Assembly: GCA_032719365.1 (NCBI GenBank)
Contig: CM064871.1
Location: forward strand, 69,117,586-69,181,585
Direction: 5' to 3'
Source: Prinsepia uniflora
Taxonomy: Eukaryota > Streptophyta > Magnoliopsida > Rosales > Rosaceae
DNA: 64,000 bases
The position numbers and the translations under genes were made by a program. The notes below the pieces were generated by a model. It was given only the letters and a program-made list of their open reading frames with translations. It ran no database searches and had not been told where the DNA came from. Of this stretch, positions 22,313 to 34,690 are shown piece by piece. Position 1 is the stretch's first letter, and each line of letters begins with the position of its first letter.

Positions 22313-23519
22313 GTCATTGATACAACATTTTAGATTTGACCGAATAGTAGTGAAATTGTTTAAAAATCAAAACTGCTCTATTAGTAATGATTTGGTTTTC
22401 TGTTTTCATTTTTGAAATCATAATTTAGGTTCTTATTTATATATATTTGTTAGTTAAAATTTTGCATTCTATAATATGTTAATGTAAGTGTATATTACAT
22501 CTATACTTTAATAAATCCTTACTCCTTTTGTGCTACATTTGAATATAAATTAGATTTAAACATAATTCGTCATATTTCCATGTTAAAAATGTTAAAAAAT
22601 TTAATTTCTTGATATGTGTGAATGAAATATTCATACAAATAAATGAAATCATGATATGAATAAATGAAATCTTGATGAGAAAGGTGGAATTTTGGGAAAA
22701 AAAATTAATGTATGAATGAAATATTTATATGAATAAATGAAATCTTGATGAAAATGGTAAAATTTTGGGGAAAAAATATAATTTTTTAGAATTTTTAGCG
22801 AACAAATTACATGCAAAATTTATGCATGAATCATCCAAATAGATCCAAATCAAACTATTGACAATGATTTGGATCAGAATGGTTTCAATTCCATTTTTTG
22901 AATTTTTTGAAAATTTAAAATGTATTGAGCTATTAAGATTTTAATAGTATAAATTTAGAATTTGATGATATCTGTATCGATTCAAATTATGCCCACACAT
23001 GCTTATGAGAACTACAAACAAAGGACCAAGTAATGTTGATTACTTTGAAATCTAAAAATGTTACAATAATTTAAATTTATATCTTTTGTATTTCGTTATC
23101 CGTTTGAGATATACTAATTAGATTGTCTTTTCTTTATCATTTTTTTTTTCAACAAAGGATTTTTTTTTGGATTTATTGAAAATTTAATCAAAAATCAAGT
23201 TTGGCTATATATATATATATAGATTTGTACTCTTTAATTAATATATTTTTTATTTTTACTATCTTGATCGTACTTATTGAATTATTTATTTTTGAATAAA
23301 ATTTTCAAGTAAGGATATTTTGGGGATTTTATGAGAAATTTAACTTGTTATTATTTTACCTCACTCATTAAATCATTCATCTCTAAATAAATTAGTTTTG
23401 CAAGGACATTATGGGGTTTGGAAAAAAATTAACCAAATCAAGATTCTCCCTTTATATATATAGATTACCTGTAGTTAGTTAAGTTATTGGACAAATATGA
23501 CAAGGGGAATGAGATGGTG
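22313..23519. other. AT-rich intergenic DNA, no gene
   Basis: No coding signal seen. An imperfect duplication of about 80-100 bp lies near 22620-22780 (repeating 'gaataaatgaaatcttgatg' and 'aattttggg'), and a TA dinucleotide run is at about 23205-23220. Confidence 0.6.
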
Positions 23520-23527
23520 AGGAAAAT

Positions 23528-24861
23528 TAGCCCTCATTATTTGACCCAGAAGTCCATGGGTTTATGGGTACCCGATAGACCCGATGACAAAAAGCCCGAC
23601 CCGGCCCGCATGTTGACGGGCTGGACTTGGCTTAGGGTATTCAAGCCCGCTAGGCTCGATAGGCCCGAGCCCGATAAAACCCGGTAAGCCCAACCCGACC
23701 AGCCCAGGTAAACCTGACTCATAACCCTGAAAATATAAAATAATTATAAATTAAGAATTGATACCCAATCCAACCTTATTACTACTATCATAGCCAAAAT
23801 CCAAAACTCCAACCAAATCTCAACCTAGTGTCATTTAAAAGCTCAATGCCCAAACCAAACCCTAACCCTAAATTCAAAAAAACTCACTAGGTTTCTGACT
23901 CTCTTAGCGACCTCCTTATCCTATCTCGACTTTATGGTCAAAAAGTTAAGTCAATTCTCCAAATCCAATAGTACCCCTCCTTAACTTATTTAAATATTCG
24001 ATAATAATATTTAAGCTCAACTCACTTTTTTTTAACAATTAGGTAGGTACAAATGGGCTTAGTAGGCCCGGCCCAAGTGGGCTAAGGGTGGCAATTTTTG
24101 ACACGACCCGATACACGACTCGAAACCCGCACGAAATTTATGCGGGTCAACCCGCACGATTAAAATTTCGGGTCATTTTCGGGTCAACCCGTTATGACCC
24201 GTTTATTAAACGGGTGGGTTTCGGGTCAACCTGTTAACCCGTTTAATAACCTGTCAACCCGTTTAATAAATGGGTAGATTTCGGGTTAACAGGTTAACCC
24301 ATATATTGGTTTATATATTGACCCATTTAATAAATGTGTCATTACTAACCCATATATCTACCCATTTACTACATAAATATCTATTAAATTTTATAATTTA
24401 AATAGGTTAAACATGTTAAATGGGTTAAACGGGTCAAATGGGTCATAGGTTAATTGGGTTTTGAGTATGACCTGTTTATTAAATGGGTTAAACGGGTTAA
24501 ACGGGTTATACGGGTCATTAACAGGTCGGGTTCGGGTTGGACATTTTTGACACGATTATTAAACGGGTCGGGTTCGGGTTGGGCATAAATGGGTAAAACA
24601 GAATTCATGACACGACACGAACCCGACACGACACGACCCATTGCCACCCCTAAAGTGGGCTTAGTAGGCCCGACCCGTAAAGCCCGATAAAAACCCGGCC
24701 CAAATCTGGCCCGACAAAGGGCATGGGCTTTCATATTTATGATCAAATCCGTCCGACCCGGCTCGATATTTTTTAAATTATAAAATAGGCCCGATCCGGC
24801 CCAACCCAAATCCAAAAATTTTGGACCGGGCTTACCCGACCCGACCCAATGACGAGGCCTA
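23528..24861. mobile_element. Non-autonomous hAT-like element, host of a nested MITE
   Basis: Ends form imperfect inverted repeats: 'tagccctcattatttgaccc' on the left against the reverse of 'gggtc...caatgacgaggccta' on the right. The 8-bp flanks AGGAAAAT (23520-23527) and AAGAAAAT (24862-24869) match at 7 of 8, the target size of hAT transposons. The interior is rich in CCCGACCCGGCCC words and has no open frame of note. A 570-bp MITE is inserted at 24083-24652. Confidence 0.65.
24083..24652 (+). mobile_element. hAT MITE copy 1 (570 bp), TSD AAGTGGGC
   Basis: Terminal inverted repeats TAAGGGTGGCAAT and ATTGCCACCCCTA, and an exact 8-bp duplication AAGTGGGC at 24075-24082 and 24653-24660. The interior is built of 'acccgtttaataa' and 'cgggttaaacgggt' words and ends with 'gacacgacacgaccc'. 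It has no coding capacity. Copies with the same ends are at 27925-28494 and 38874-39412. Confidence 0.92.
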
Positions 24862-25092
24862 AAGAAAATAATGTTAAATGCTCCCCAGCTGTCATCAACA
24901 ATGGAAATGTACAAGTTAAAAAATGAAGAAATTTTGACTACACAACCATTCACATATTGACTATTGAAACGATCCGGTGGATCTTTTGGCCCCTTGCGCT
25001 ATTAAGCTTACATAAGTAGAAGGTTTAATTCAGACGAAAACAACACCCAAGATCCGGAAAAAAAAAAAGAAAAAAAAAAGGAAAATTGAAAA

Positions 25093-27164
25093 ATGATTTG
25101 TTTGGGAGACATATTTGAGATTAATCTGTTGAGCTGTGTGTGTTTGATTCTTGTCTTAGCTCTCGTCGTCATCGTCATCAAGATCCTTGACAAACTATGG
25201 TGGACTCCGAGTCGAATACAGAAGATGATGGATTTGCAGGGCATCAGAGGCCCTCCTTACACACTTATCCATGGAAATAACAAACAAATCTCCAACATGA
25301 TCAACCAGCAAGCCGCCACGCGCCACCCCAAAGACTTGTCACACGACATATTTTCAGTGGTTCAGCCTCACGTTCACTCATGGACACAAACATATGGTAA
25401 CCCATCTCGTGTTTTAAACCATATGGTTATCTTAATTAGATTAACGGAATTGATGATGTATAAATTTTGGTTATGTTTTATGAACGACAGGGAAGATTTA
25501 TCTTCAATGGTTTGGTTCGAGGGCTAGATTGGTGTTTACAGAGCCAGAGTTAAGCAAAGAGATATTGAATAATAAAGACAGAACTTATCCGAAAAGAGAG
25601 GCTGAAAATTTTGTGAAGAAAATGTTGGGAGATGGTCTTGTGACAACAGGACATGCTCAAAAATGGGCAAAATTGCGAAAGCTTGCTACCCATTCCTTCC
25701 ATGGAGAGAGCTTAAAAGTAGGTCAATTTCCCACTAAAATAATTTATTAATAGTCAATTTCTTTTTCATCGTATTTACTCATATCATGACGGCGATGTTG
25801 TCATACCATGACGGCGATGTTGTTTTATTATTAGAGTATGATTCCGACAATAGTAGCGAGCGCTGAGACAATGCTAGAGAGATGGAAAATTTTGGCAGAC
25901 AATAAAGAAGTTGAAGTATTTGACGAGTTTAGGCTGTTCACTTCAGAAGTGATTGCCAGAACAGCTTTTGGCAGCAGCTATGTTGAAGGAAAGGACATTT
26001 TTGACAAGTTGATGAAATTAAGCTTCCTACTTTACAAAAACTCTCTCACAATTAGGCTTCCTTGGATTAGGTAATTAACTTTGGGAACTGACTTTTACCC
26101 TCCAATTATTATAACTGCGAGATTGAATACATGATACAACAAAACAGAGGAGTGTAGGGGAGTGATGATCACTTCCCTTTACTTGGATCGTTGGATTTTC
26201 GGGCCAATTTGGATGTTCTGTTGTTTTGTTTAGGTTTGATGATTTTGATATTTTTGCAGTAAAGTTTTCAAAACCCGTGACGAGATTGAAGCAGACAAGC
26301 TTGAGAAAGGCGTTTATGAATCTATAATGAAGATCGTTAAGAAAAGAGTAGAAGAGAAAAAAGAAAGCTTTGGGTTTGGTACTGATTTTCTTGGACTACT
26401 TTTGGAGGCTCATCATGATAATGATGATAACCAGAGGATCTCCATGGAGGATTTGATCGACGAATGCAAGACTTTCTACTTCGCCGGGCAGGAAACCACC
26501 AACACATTGCTAGCTTGGACTATATTTCTTCTCGCACACCATACAGACTGGCAAGAGGAGGCAAGAAAGGAGGTTGTTCAGCTATTCGGGACGCAGACCC
26601 CGAATAATTTTGATAACATTTCCAAGCTCAAAACAGTAAGAAATTAATCCAAGAGATCAAGTGCTTGTATTTATTAATAATTAGCGTTGATTGATTTGTT
26701 ATTGGTCTAATTTAGTAACTTTGATGTTGATGCAGATGACCATGATATTGAATGAGTCTCTGAGGTTATATCCCCCAATTGTTTCTTTGGAAAGGAAAAC
26801 TGAGAGGGAAGTTAGGCTCGGAAACCTCATTGTTCCTGCTGGTGTTTCATTGCTTATGTCAATTCTTGCACTTCACCATGATTCTCGAATCTGGGGAGCA
26901 AACGCGCAACTTTTCAGACCAGAGAGATTTGCGGAAGGAGTTGCGAAAGCAAGTAACATGAACATGGGAGGTTTCATTCCCTTTGGACTAGGGCCTCGGG
27001 CTTGTGTAGGCTTGAACTTTGCAACCATTGAAGCGAAGGTTGCTCTGTCTATGATCTTGCAGCGTTACAGCTTCACTCTCTCACCGGGCTATGTCCACCT
27101 TCCGATTACGTATGTGACAATTCGGCCCAAATATGGAATTCAGATAATCTTAAATCCACTTTGA
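25093..27164 (+). CDS. CYP749A: Cytochrome P450, CYP72 clan, CYP749A-like (gene 1)
   Basis: A predicted ER-anchored haem monooxygenase of 523 aa. By eye the exons are 25093-25396, 25491-25717, 25835-26070, 26260-26635 and 26736-27164, all introns GT-AG, and the frame stays open throughout. An N-terminal membrane anchor spans about residues 10-32 (SCVCLILVLALVVIVIKIL). The I-helix oxygen-binding motif AGQETT is at 331-336, the K-helix ESLR at 388-391, PERF at 443-446, and the haem loop PFGLGPRACVG at 463-473 with ligand Cys471. The length is normal for the family. The sequence most resembles CYP749A22-type proteins of eudicots, whose substrate I do not know. The start was chosen because it opens the membrane anchor. 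The gene is a tandem paralogue of 60633-62711. No stop or missing key residue was seen; expression is unknown. Confidence 0.93.
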
Positions 27165-27924
27165 AACTGCAAAGATGACCGGACTTACATTGTTGCTTGC
27201 ACTTTAGGTGTTCTTAAGGTTTAATTGTAATTGTCATTATATATGTTATAGGAACAAACAAACAAGTTTTTTTTTTTTTGTGAAAAATAAATTAATAATG
27301 CACGTGTCGACGTGTCGTTGCTTGTGATTGGGGATAGAAGCAGGTTGGATACCATAATTCCAATGGCATACGGAGCCATATATATTTTCCGTTCGGATTT
27401 ATCCAGTAACTAGCAAGACATGATGAGTTCTTGGCTATGCAAGTTGGATACCATAATTCCATTGACAAACCGACTTGATTTATAATATAAATAAAACTAT
27501 AAAACTCCTGCCTAGCCAAAAATTAAAAACAAGTAATTCGAAAATATGATGAGTTCTTGGTGGAGTCCGAGTCGGTGATGCCACCTACAGTGATAATCTA
27601 TATTTAGGGCGGAACTCGGTAGATTTCCCTCTAAATCTAGTTTCAAAAAGAATCTTTGAGGTTAGATAGTATATTGTTCACAATGGTGAGTCTATATTTG
27701 GAGTTAGATTTGAGGGTACATATTAGTTTTAAGAAAATACTTAATTATGTAATACTGTTTTGATTGAATAACTGTTTTTTGTTAATTTTTTCATTATTTT
27801 TTATTAATTTTTATTTATATTATTGTATAATTGTTTTGATTGCAGTATAATAGTATTTTATAATAAAATAAAAAGAATAAGAATGTTACTATATATAATA
27901 AAAATAACAAGAAGGAATGTATTG
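27165..27924. other. Downstream flank of P450 gene 1
   Basis: No gene seen. A phrase near 'gttggataccataattcca' is repeated at about 27343 and 27444, and 'atgatgagttcttgg' at about 27419 and 27547, so small local duplications have occurred. AT-rich sequence follows. Confidence 0.5.
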
Positions 27925-28494
27925 TAAGGGTAACATTTTTGACATGACTTGATATACGACTTAAAATCTGCACAAATTTATTCAGGTTAAACTGCATGAT
28001 TAAAATTTCGGATAATTTTCGAGTCAACCCGTTATAATATGTTTAATAAACGGGTAGGTTTCGAGTCAACTTGTTAACTCATATAATGACCTATTAACCT
28101 ATTTAATAAGTATGTAAATTTTGGGTCAACCGGTTAATCCGTATAATGACCTATATATTAACTCGTTTAAAAAACGTATCAATTACTAACCCTTATATTT
28201 ACCCATTTAACTATTTATATGTCTATTAAATCTTATAGTTTAAATAAGTTAAACATACTAAACATGTTAAATGGGTTAAACGGGTTATAAGTTAACTGAG
28301 TTTTGAGTATAACTTGTTTATTAAATGGGTTACACGAGTTATACGAGTTATTTGAGTCATTAACAGACCGGGTTCAGGTTGGACATTCTTGACATGATTA
28401 TTAAACGGGTCGGATTTGGGTTGGACATATTTGGGTAAAATAGAGTTCATGACAAGAGACAAAAATGACATGACACGACCCATTGTCAGTCCTA
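27925..28494 (+). mobile_element. hAT MITE copy 2 (570 bp), TSD ATGTATTG
   Basis: Same interior order as copy 1 and exactly the same length. The ends are TAAGGGTAACAT and GTCAGTCCTA, so the terminal repeats are more decayed. The 8-bp duplication ATGTATTG is exact (27917-27924 and 28495-28502). Many point changes across the interior suggest it is older than copy 1. Confidence 0.9.
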
Positions 28495-28879
28495 ATGTAT
28501 TGATCTTTCTTTTATTCTTCATATTTCCTCTAATTAGGTCACATGATTTTTCTAAATTATTTATTTACAAGTAAAAATCAATTCAAGGGCTTTTATTCTT
28601 CATCTTTCCTGCACTAACAGTAAAATGGCCCACCATTTGGGGCTGGATGGACTGCATTTGGGGCTTGATTTTGATATCCTCAAGCTTAACCCTCACTGGA
28701 GGCTTTAGTGGATATCCCAAAAATATCACCATTGGTGATGTTCTTTTCTAATAAAATTGAATTTTTATTAATATATGGTGGATATAGCCCCTCATTGTGG
28801 GTGACCTTACAGAAGTTGATGGCTTTGCAAGGGATTATAAATTGCATGTTAGAATTTGAGTACAATATAATTATATAAA
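28495..28879. other. Intergenic stretch, no feature seen
   Basis: AT-rich DNA between the MITE and the Tat-lineage LTR element; no gene or clear repeat. Confidence 0.5.
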
Positions 28880-29454
28880 TGTGGAACCCAAAATCATCCG
28901 AAAATTATGGAGCTGCCACGTGGCCCGTAATTCCGAAAAATGACCAAATTGCCCCTGGCAATAATGCTGATCATTTGAAAATTCCCGCATATTAAATAAT
29001 CTATTTACCAGTTAAATACGTTATTTGATCGGGTTAAAATCCCCGTAATATCAATATTCTCCCCGAGAGTTAACTGTCATTATTCTTAATAATAGATAAT
29101 TAATATTGATGTTAAAATACAATCATTGTCATTACTATCATGATAAACCATCATTTCAATTATTAAATAGTATATTTAATTAATAATATATTTTTATTAA
29201 TTAAATATTTAACCGACCAATCAGAACGCTCCAAGGTTCCAAAGGTTTTCCTATAAACACATTTCATTTTAAAGGTACGTTGATTCTTCGCTTCGAAATA
29301 TATCCTTTTCCTCTCTCAAAGTTAACTTAGGCATCGGAGTGTTCTTGGTCGAACAACCCCCCGAGTAAATCGATCGAGGCAACGATAACTAATTGTTTGC
29401 AGTTTGTCGGATTTGTGAGAACTTTTCGTGGCGGGTTTAATCTTTGATTCAACA
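28880..29454 (+). mobile_element. 5' LTR of the Tat-lineage element
   Basis: 575 bp, TGTGGAACCC...GATTCAACA. The promoter TATA region reads 'cctataaacac' (29251-29260) and lacks 8 bp ('tagcaaga') present in the 3' LTR, where the box is TATAAATAG. Confidence 0.92.
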
Positions 29455-29474
29455 ATTGGTGCTTTCATTGAGAG
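29455..29474 (+). other. Probable primer-binding site of the Tat-lineage element
   Basis: ATTGGTGCTTTCATTGAGAG directly follows the 5' LTR. Its position and the TGG start fit a tRNA primer site; this motif recurs after Tat-type LTRs of dicots, but I do not assign the tRNA. Confidence 0.6.
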
Positions 29475-29504
29475 CTATTGAGATATACTCAGAAGAAGCT
29501 CTCT

Positions 29505-29800
29505 CATTTGTTCATCGTTCATCTTTCTTCGTTCGTCGTTCATCGACATTGTTCGAAGATTTTGAACGTTGTACATCACTCATCGAGATTTCTTTCATCG
29601 TTCATCTTTCTTCGTTCGTCGTTCATCGACAATGTTCGGAGATTTTGAACGTTGTTCATCACTCATCGAGAATTCGTTCATCGTTCATCTTTCTTCGTTC
29701 GTCGTTCATCGACATTGTTCGAAGATTTTGAACGTTGTTCATCGTTCATCTCCCTTCGTTCGTCATTCATCGACATTGTTCGAAGATTCTGAACGTTGTT
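29505..29800 (+). repeat. Leader tandem repeat 'ttcatcgttcat...gaacgttg'
   Basis: Four imperfect units, two of about 82 bp and two of about 61 bp, lie between the primer site and gag. Each contains 'cttcgttcgtcgttcatcga' and 'gaagattttgaacgttgt'. The shorter units lack the 'catcactcatcgaga' tail. It is part of the untranslated leader, although frames stay open through it. Confidence 0.85.
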
Positions 29801-29848
29801 CAAATTATCCATCAACAGCTTTCCAAATTCAAAATTCCTTGATTCGGC

Positions 29849-30713
29849 ATGGCTAGGGTTCATCGATCCGTTCGATCAGCTGGAGAAGGAGTTTCTACCT
29901 CAACGGCTCAGACAATGAATGAGGCTCGCATTGAAACTCCGGAGAAGCGGCCAACTCAATCCAGGCGTGTGTCCATAGAATCACCCATGAAGACACTTGA
30001 AGGGAGGCCAACCTTCAGTTTTGGAGCGTTCCCCTCTCCAGCTAACCAAGTACCCGCGCTAGGGGAAGGAACTTCGGCTTTACAACAAGCAAACGAGAGG
30101 TTGATAGGAAATGCGTCACGACATGATCGACCCACAACAAACATGGTCCTAAGGGACTTTCTGGACGGATGTCATGACATCTCAGGGAGAAGTCATCACC
30201 AACCTCCCCAGGATAACTTGGCGCAGCAAGTTGAAGGGTTAAGCAAACAAGTTCAATTTCAGTCAGAGCTCTTGCAGCAACTCCTAGCAGAGAGACCAGT
30301 CCAAGAGCGGGACAGACATTCCACGTCACATGAAAAACAGGAGCATGCTCAAAGGCGTCCTGGGAAAGAACCAGTCCACTGCAGAACAATGTCACGAGAC
30401 TCTTCGCTAAGCGATTCCAGTGAAGAAAGTCATGCTCACCGAGCAAAAAGCCCTCAAGGCCTAAAGCCATCAGTACGTGAACGGCTAGGAAATAAGACTG
30501 GGGCAACTTCACGGGCAGAGCGCTCACAGCATTCACATGGGAGCAGGGGGCAACTTCGAGCTCTATACAAAGATCTAAAACAATCTGCCCACGGCAGTAA
30601 GTTGGAGGATGAAGCCTACTCCCCTGCACGATCCCAGAGATAAAGGGGAGAAGCTCAAAGAGGTCCTCGACGATTGGCACAAAGGGACTCATCGCCTCAG
30701 CGAGGAGCTTTGC
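29849..30713 (+). pseudogene. gag, N-terminal part, of the Tat-lineage element
   Basis: An open frame of 264 codons from ATG 29849 encodes a basic, Ser/Arg/Gln-rich protein with a short helical stretch (LAQQVEGLSKQVQFQSELLQ). This is typical of the variable N-terminus of Tat-lineage Gag, the particle protein. The frame stops at 30641-30643; in another frame sequence continues (LKEVLDDWHKGTHRLSEEL) to the solo LTR at 30714, which points to a frameshift. The conserved Gag core follows at 33481. Confidence 0.75.
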
Positions 30714-33475
30714 TGACAGGACCCGTCCCAACTGGACCTCGATAACCATGCCCCGGTCCTGCTCCCGTCTGACAAGTCGACTGAAATCCCGAAAGTACCC
30801 TTCAGCACCTGTCAGACCAGGGATAACTGCACTGATTTCTGCTCATGCCTCCGCCTCGAGATCAGCCCCGAACGTTGTGCCACTGCCTGGAGGGTCATTA
30901 AAAACAAAGGTGTGAGTGGACAAAAATATATTCGTTAAAATACATTTGAAAAGACATCCTTTACCCTCCAGTTTTACAAATCATGCATGCATAGGGAAAA
31001 ATAGATGAATCATAAGCACCGACTTTTCAGCCAAAACAATAACAAATGAAATCAAATCTCGGCTCTCAGGCCAAACATATGAAAACATAGTCACCTGGCC
31101 CCACAGACCAGAACTCGTACTCAATACCAGTACGTAATCACAATCAATCAATCAAACAATGCAACCAATTAATCAATCAATTCATCAATTCGCACTATTC
31201 ATAAGTTCACCATCCATCACATAATCACGTCCGCACTACGCGTAGGCCAACATCCAACCACACTCTCGGGATCAGACACATCTGAGCTCAACCCTCAGGC
31301 TCAGTCACATCTGGGCGAACACATCCCCAGGCTCAGACACATCCGAGTGGTACATCCAGGCTCAGTCGCATCCGAGGAGTTGGCTCCATAATAACTCACA
31401 ATCATACATCATATCCCCAAGCTCCGGTCGACTAGGTAATCCCCTAGCTCCGACCGTCTGGGCATCCATAGTCACAATCACAATCATAATGAAAACCATC
31501 CGGGATTATATCCCAAAACATGTCAATCAAATCCATGACTCAATCCACGTCAAATCATTACCAACCGGGACTCAAGCCCAAATATCCTTTACACGTAATT
31601 CCGTAAACTCACATAGAAAACATTATAATAACCCAAAACTCATCATTGACTCACCAATTAAGTCAAAATACTCTTTTGGAAACCTTTTTAACTCCGGGCC
31701 TAGCCCAAAATACCATTTGTACATTTCCTCGAAAAACGTGCCCAAATCACCGATTAAAATAATCATTAAATCATAAATAATCATCCAAACAAATCATGAC
31801 ATCATTGCAAACCAAATCATGCAATTAATCATGTAAAACATTTAACTATTCATGCATATCAAGTTATAAAACAAACGTCCACTCACACACCGTCCGATTG
31901 CTCGTTTCCCGCGCTGCACGCGTTTCCGTAATTTCCGACACTTGTTCGGAATCCCGAATCCTGTCCAAAATCATTACTCAGGGTCACTAAGGACCTAATT
32001 ATCATCATATTAATTTATCATAATTTTCCGGGAATTTAATATTAATTTAATACGTAACATAAACCTTCGGACCCTCGAAACATTATCGAGACGGTGTCCG
32101 ATCGACTCGCAACCAAAACCAAATATGTTCGTTACATTAATTAGGACAAGTTTCATGTTGGTCGTACCTCGAAAAGCCCGCTCACGCGCCCTCACGCGCC
32201 TCCGCAAGCGGCTGCGCGTGAGTCCACGCGCCGTGAACAGTATTCATGAACAGTGACCTTCTTCGCCCGATTACCTGGTAAACGGGTCCGGCTAGCCTGC
32301 GACACAACCCGTTCCAAACTCCATCAATTCTGCATCATTTCTTACAATTCAAGCTTGTAACAGTATCGTTTAATCTCGAATTTAAGGTCTGCAATGTCAC
32401 TTACCAGCGTCAGTACCTCAATCCCTTCGATCAAACATCGAGTGTTCTTGTTGAAACTTCAACATCCGTTCCATTCACTATCCATCGATTTCTTCAAATT
32501 GATTTAGGCAAAAGCTTCATAGAAGTCTCCTGAATGTGTTTCCAATTACAATTTCTTCCCTCAAGCCTCCCAGGTGCTCGACTCAATCTCGAAAAACCGA
32601 AGCCCTCTCTCCTTCGGTTCTACAGCAAAATGACTCTAATTCCCTCAATTTCTGAGTGGGTTCACGCCTTAACCTTAAGAAGCTTAAATCAACTTCAATT
32701 TCAACAATTATGATCCGCATAGTCCAATTCGACTATCAATTGTTCTTCAATTTTTCACTCTTCGGTGTCTCGGGTTAGGGTTCTGTTTTTCCTCAATTCT
32801 CCCTTCAATTCCACTCATTTTCTATCTTAGTTCCTCTTCCCATCTCAGGTTGCATCACCTAGCCTTCTTCACCGATCAATTTGATCGAATTAACAAAGAA
32901 ATTTGGGCGGGTGAGTTTGTTTGTATTAGGCTTCAAAGCCACCAAGCATGCACACATGGTGACAAGTGTCACCCCCTGGTCAATCCACACCCAAATGAAG
33001 TGAATCAGCTAATTTAATTCATACAATAATCCCAACTGCAGAAAATTACCATTTTACCCTTGTCACAACAAATTACCAAAATGCCCCTCATCGTTTTAGA
33101 CTCATAACTTTCTCGTTCGGATTCCGATTGACGCATGCCGCCTGTCTACGGATTCAGCGTCCTGAGACCTATCCAACGGTATTCCTGGAAAGTCCAAACA
33201 AAGTCCCGATCAAAAAGTCAACTTTCAGCCTCTTTTAACCAATTTACCAAATTGCCCTTAAACTTCCGAACGTCATAACTTTCTCCTCGAATGTCGGAAT
33301 TGGGCGTGCCACCTGTCTATGAACTCGTGACGTCCCAAACTACGTCACGGTCATCGGTCAAAGTCCGTTTGACCGCTCAAATTAAAAGTCAACTTTTTGC
33401 CTAATTCCAAGGGCAAAATCGTTATTTTCCTCAAATTTTCCAAATTTTCGTTTTTCGAATTTCCGGGGCGTCACA
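30714..33475 (-). mobile_element. Solo LTR, 2.76 kb, TSD TTTGC, inside gag
   Basis: Runs from TGACAGGACCCGTCCC to CGGGGCGTCACA and is flanked by TTTGC at 30709-30713 and 33476-33480. Same family as 4409-7687 in the opposite orientation, with shared blocks around 'gtactcaataccagtacg', 'cactacgcgtaggccaa' and 'cagtcacatctgggcg'. It contains a 'ggtgacaagtgtcacc' palindrome at 32958-32975. No interior domain. It inserted after the host element, splitting its gag. Confidence 0.92.
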
Positions 33476-33480
33476 TTTGC

Positions 33481-34560
33481 GGGCTAATGATGTTCAAAAA
33501 ATGCTGGACATGCACCTTCGTGCTCAATAAGGTGGCGATCTAGAGGACGATCTACGTCGCCAGATACAACTCTCTACGCCCTTTATAAGGGATATTGAAG
33601 AGGAGCCATTCCCCCAGAGGTTCGCAACGCCAAACTTCGCTTCATTCAAAGGAGCCTCCGACCCGGTAAAACACATAGATTATTACAGAGGAGTCGTGAT
33701 CCCCCACAGGTCTAACGATGCGCTCATGTGCAAAGTTTTTCAAGCTTCTCTTCAAGGCCAAGCCATGACTTGGTTCAATTATCTCCCCCCGAGGTCGATT
33801 GAGTCCTTCGAAGAGTTGGCCCTGGTATTTGTGAAGGAATACGCACAACTTCGGACAATCGAGGTGAAAGATGACCATCTTTTCTCTGTCCGAAAGAGAG
33901 CAAAAGACACTCTGCGACAATACATACGGAGATTTTGTGAGGAGAAGTCTCGCATTATCGGCTGTAATGACCTTGTCGCGGCGATGACATTCAAGCAAGG
34001 ACTCCCTCGAGACCGCCAACTTTACGGGGACATCGTCATGAGAAATACGCGAAGTCTTTCCAAAATACTTTCGCTAGCAGAGCGACATGCAAGTTGGGAG
34101 GACGAGAAGAGCGCCGCTCATACTCAGGACCATGCCAGGACTAGCGAAAAAGCCTCCAATGAGGATAAACCCCATGGAAAGTTTGCGACTGGAAAGCTCA
34201 ACAAGCGCAAGGCGGAGCAACACTCCCAAACGCCAGTTATGGGGATGCCTAACTTGCAGCTATCTTTACCAGTCCATCAGATCCACAAAGAAATTAAGAA
34301 CAAGCCATGGTTTAAGAAGCTGGAGCCAGTCAAAGGCAATTAAGAGAATGCTGATAAAACCAAATGGTGCGCCTATCATGAATGTTATGGGCACAATATC
34401 AGCACATGTATATCTTTTGAAAGATATCTCCGAAATCTCCTGAAGGAGGGGCATTGTACAGACTACATCAAGAATAAGACTGTAAATCACATGGAGAATA
34501 AAGAGCCAAACGAACCAGCGTCAAAGGTGATCCGCATTAACTAGACGCAAGTCAACATTA
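33481..34560 (+). pseudogene. gag core and zinc knuckle of the Tat-lineage element
   Basis: Reading resumes after the TTTGC duplication. From about 33530 the frame encodes a retrotransposon Gag core: EEEPFPQRFATPNFASFKGA, then SDPVKHIDYYRG, ALMCKVFQASLQGQAMTWF, and RQYIRRFCEEKSRI. After a TAA at 34341-34343 the same frame gives WCAYHECYGHNISTC, which fits a Cys-x-x-His-type nucleic-acid knuckle. Another in-frame TAA lies near 33528. The order matches Tat/Retand-type Gag. No protease or polymerase follows. The breaks make it non-functional as read. Confidence 0.85.
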
Positions 34561-34690
34561 GAGAGACATAAAATTCTATGGAGCTTTTCAATTTTTCTTT
34601 TCTTCTAAATTCAAGCATCAATGAAATAAGATTGACAAATTGATTTGTTCACCATGTACAATTTTCAAAGCTTATTCTCTCTAGTGTAAA

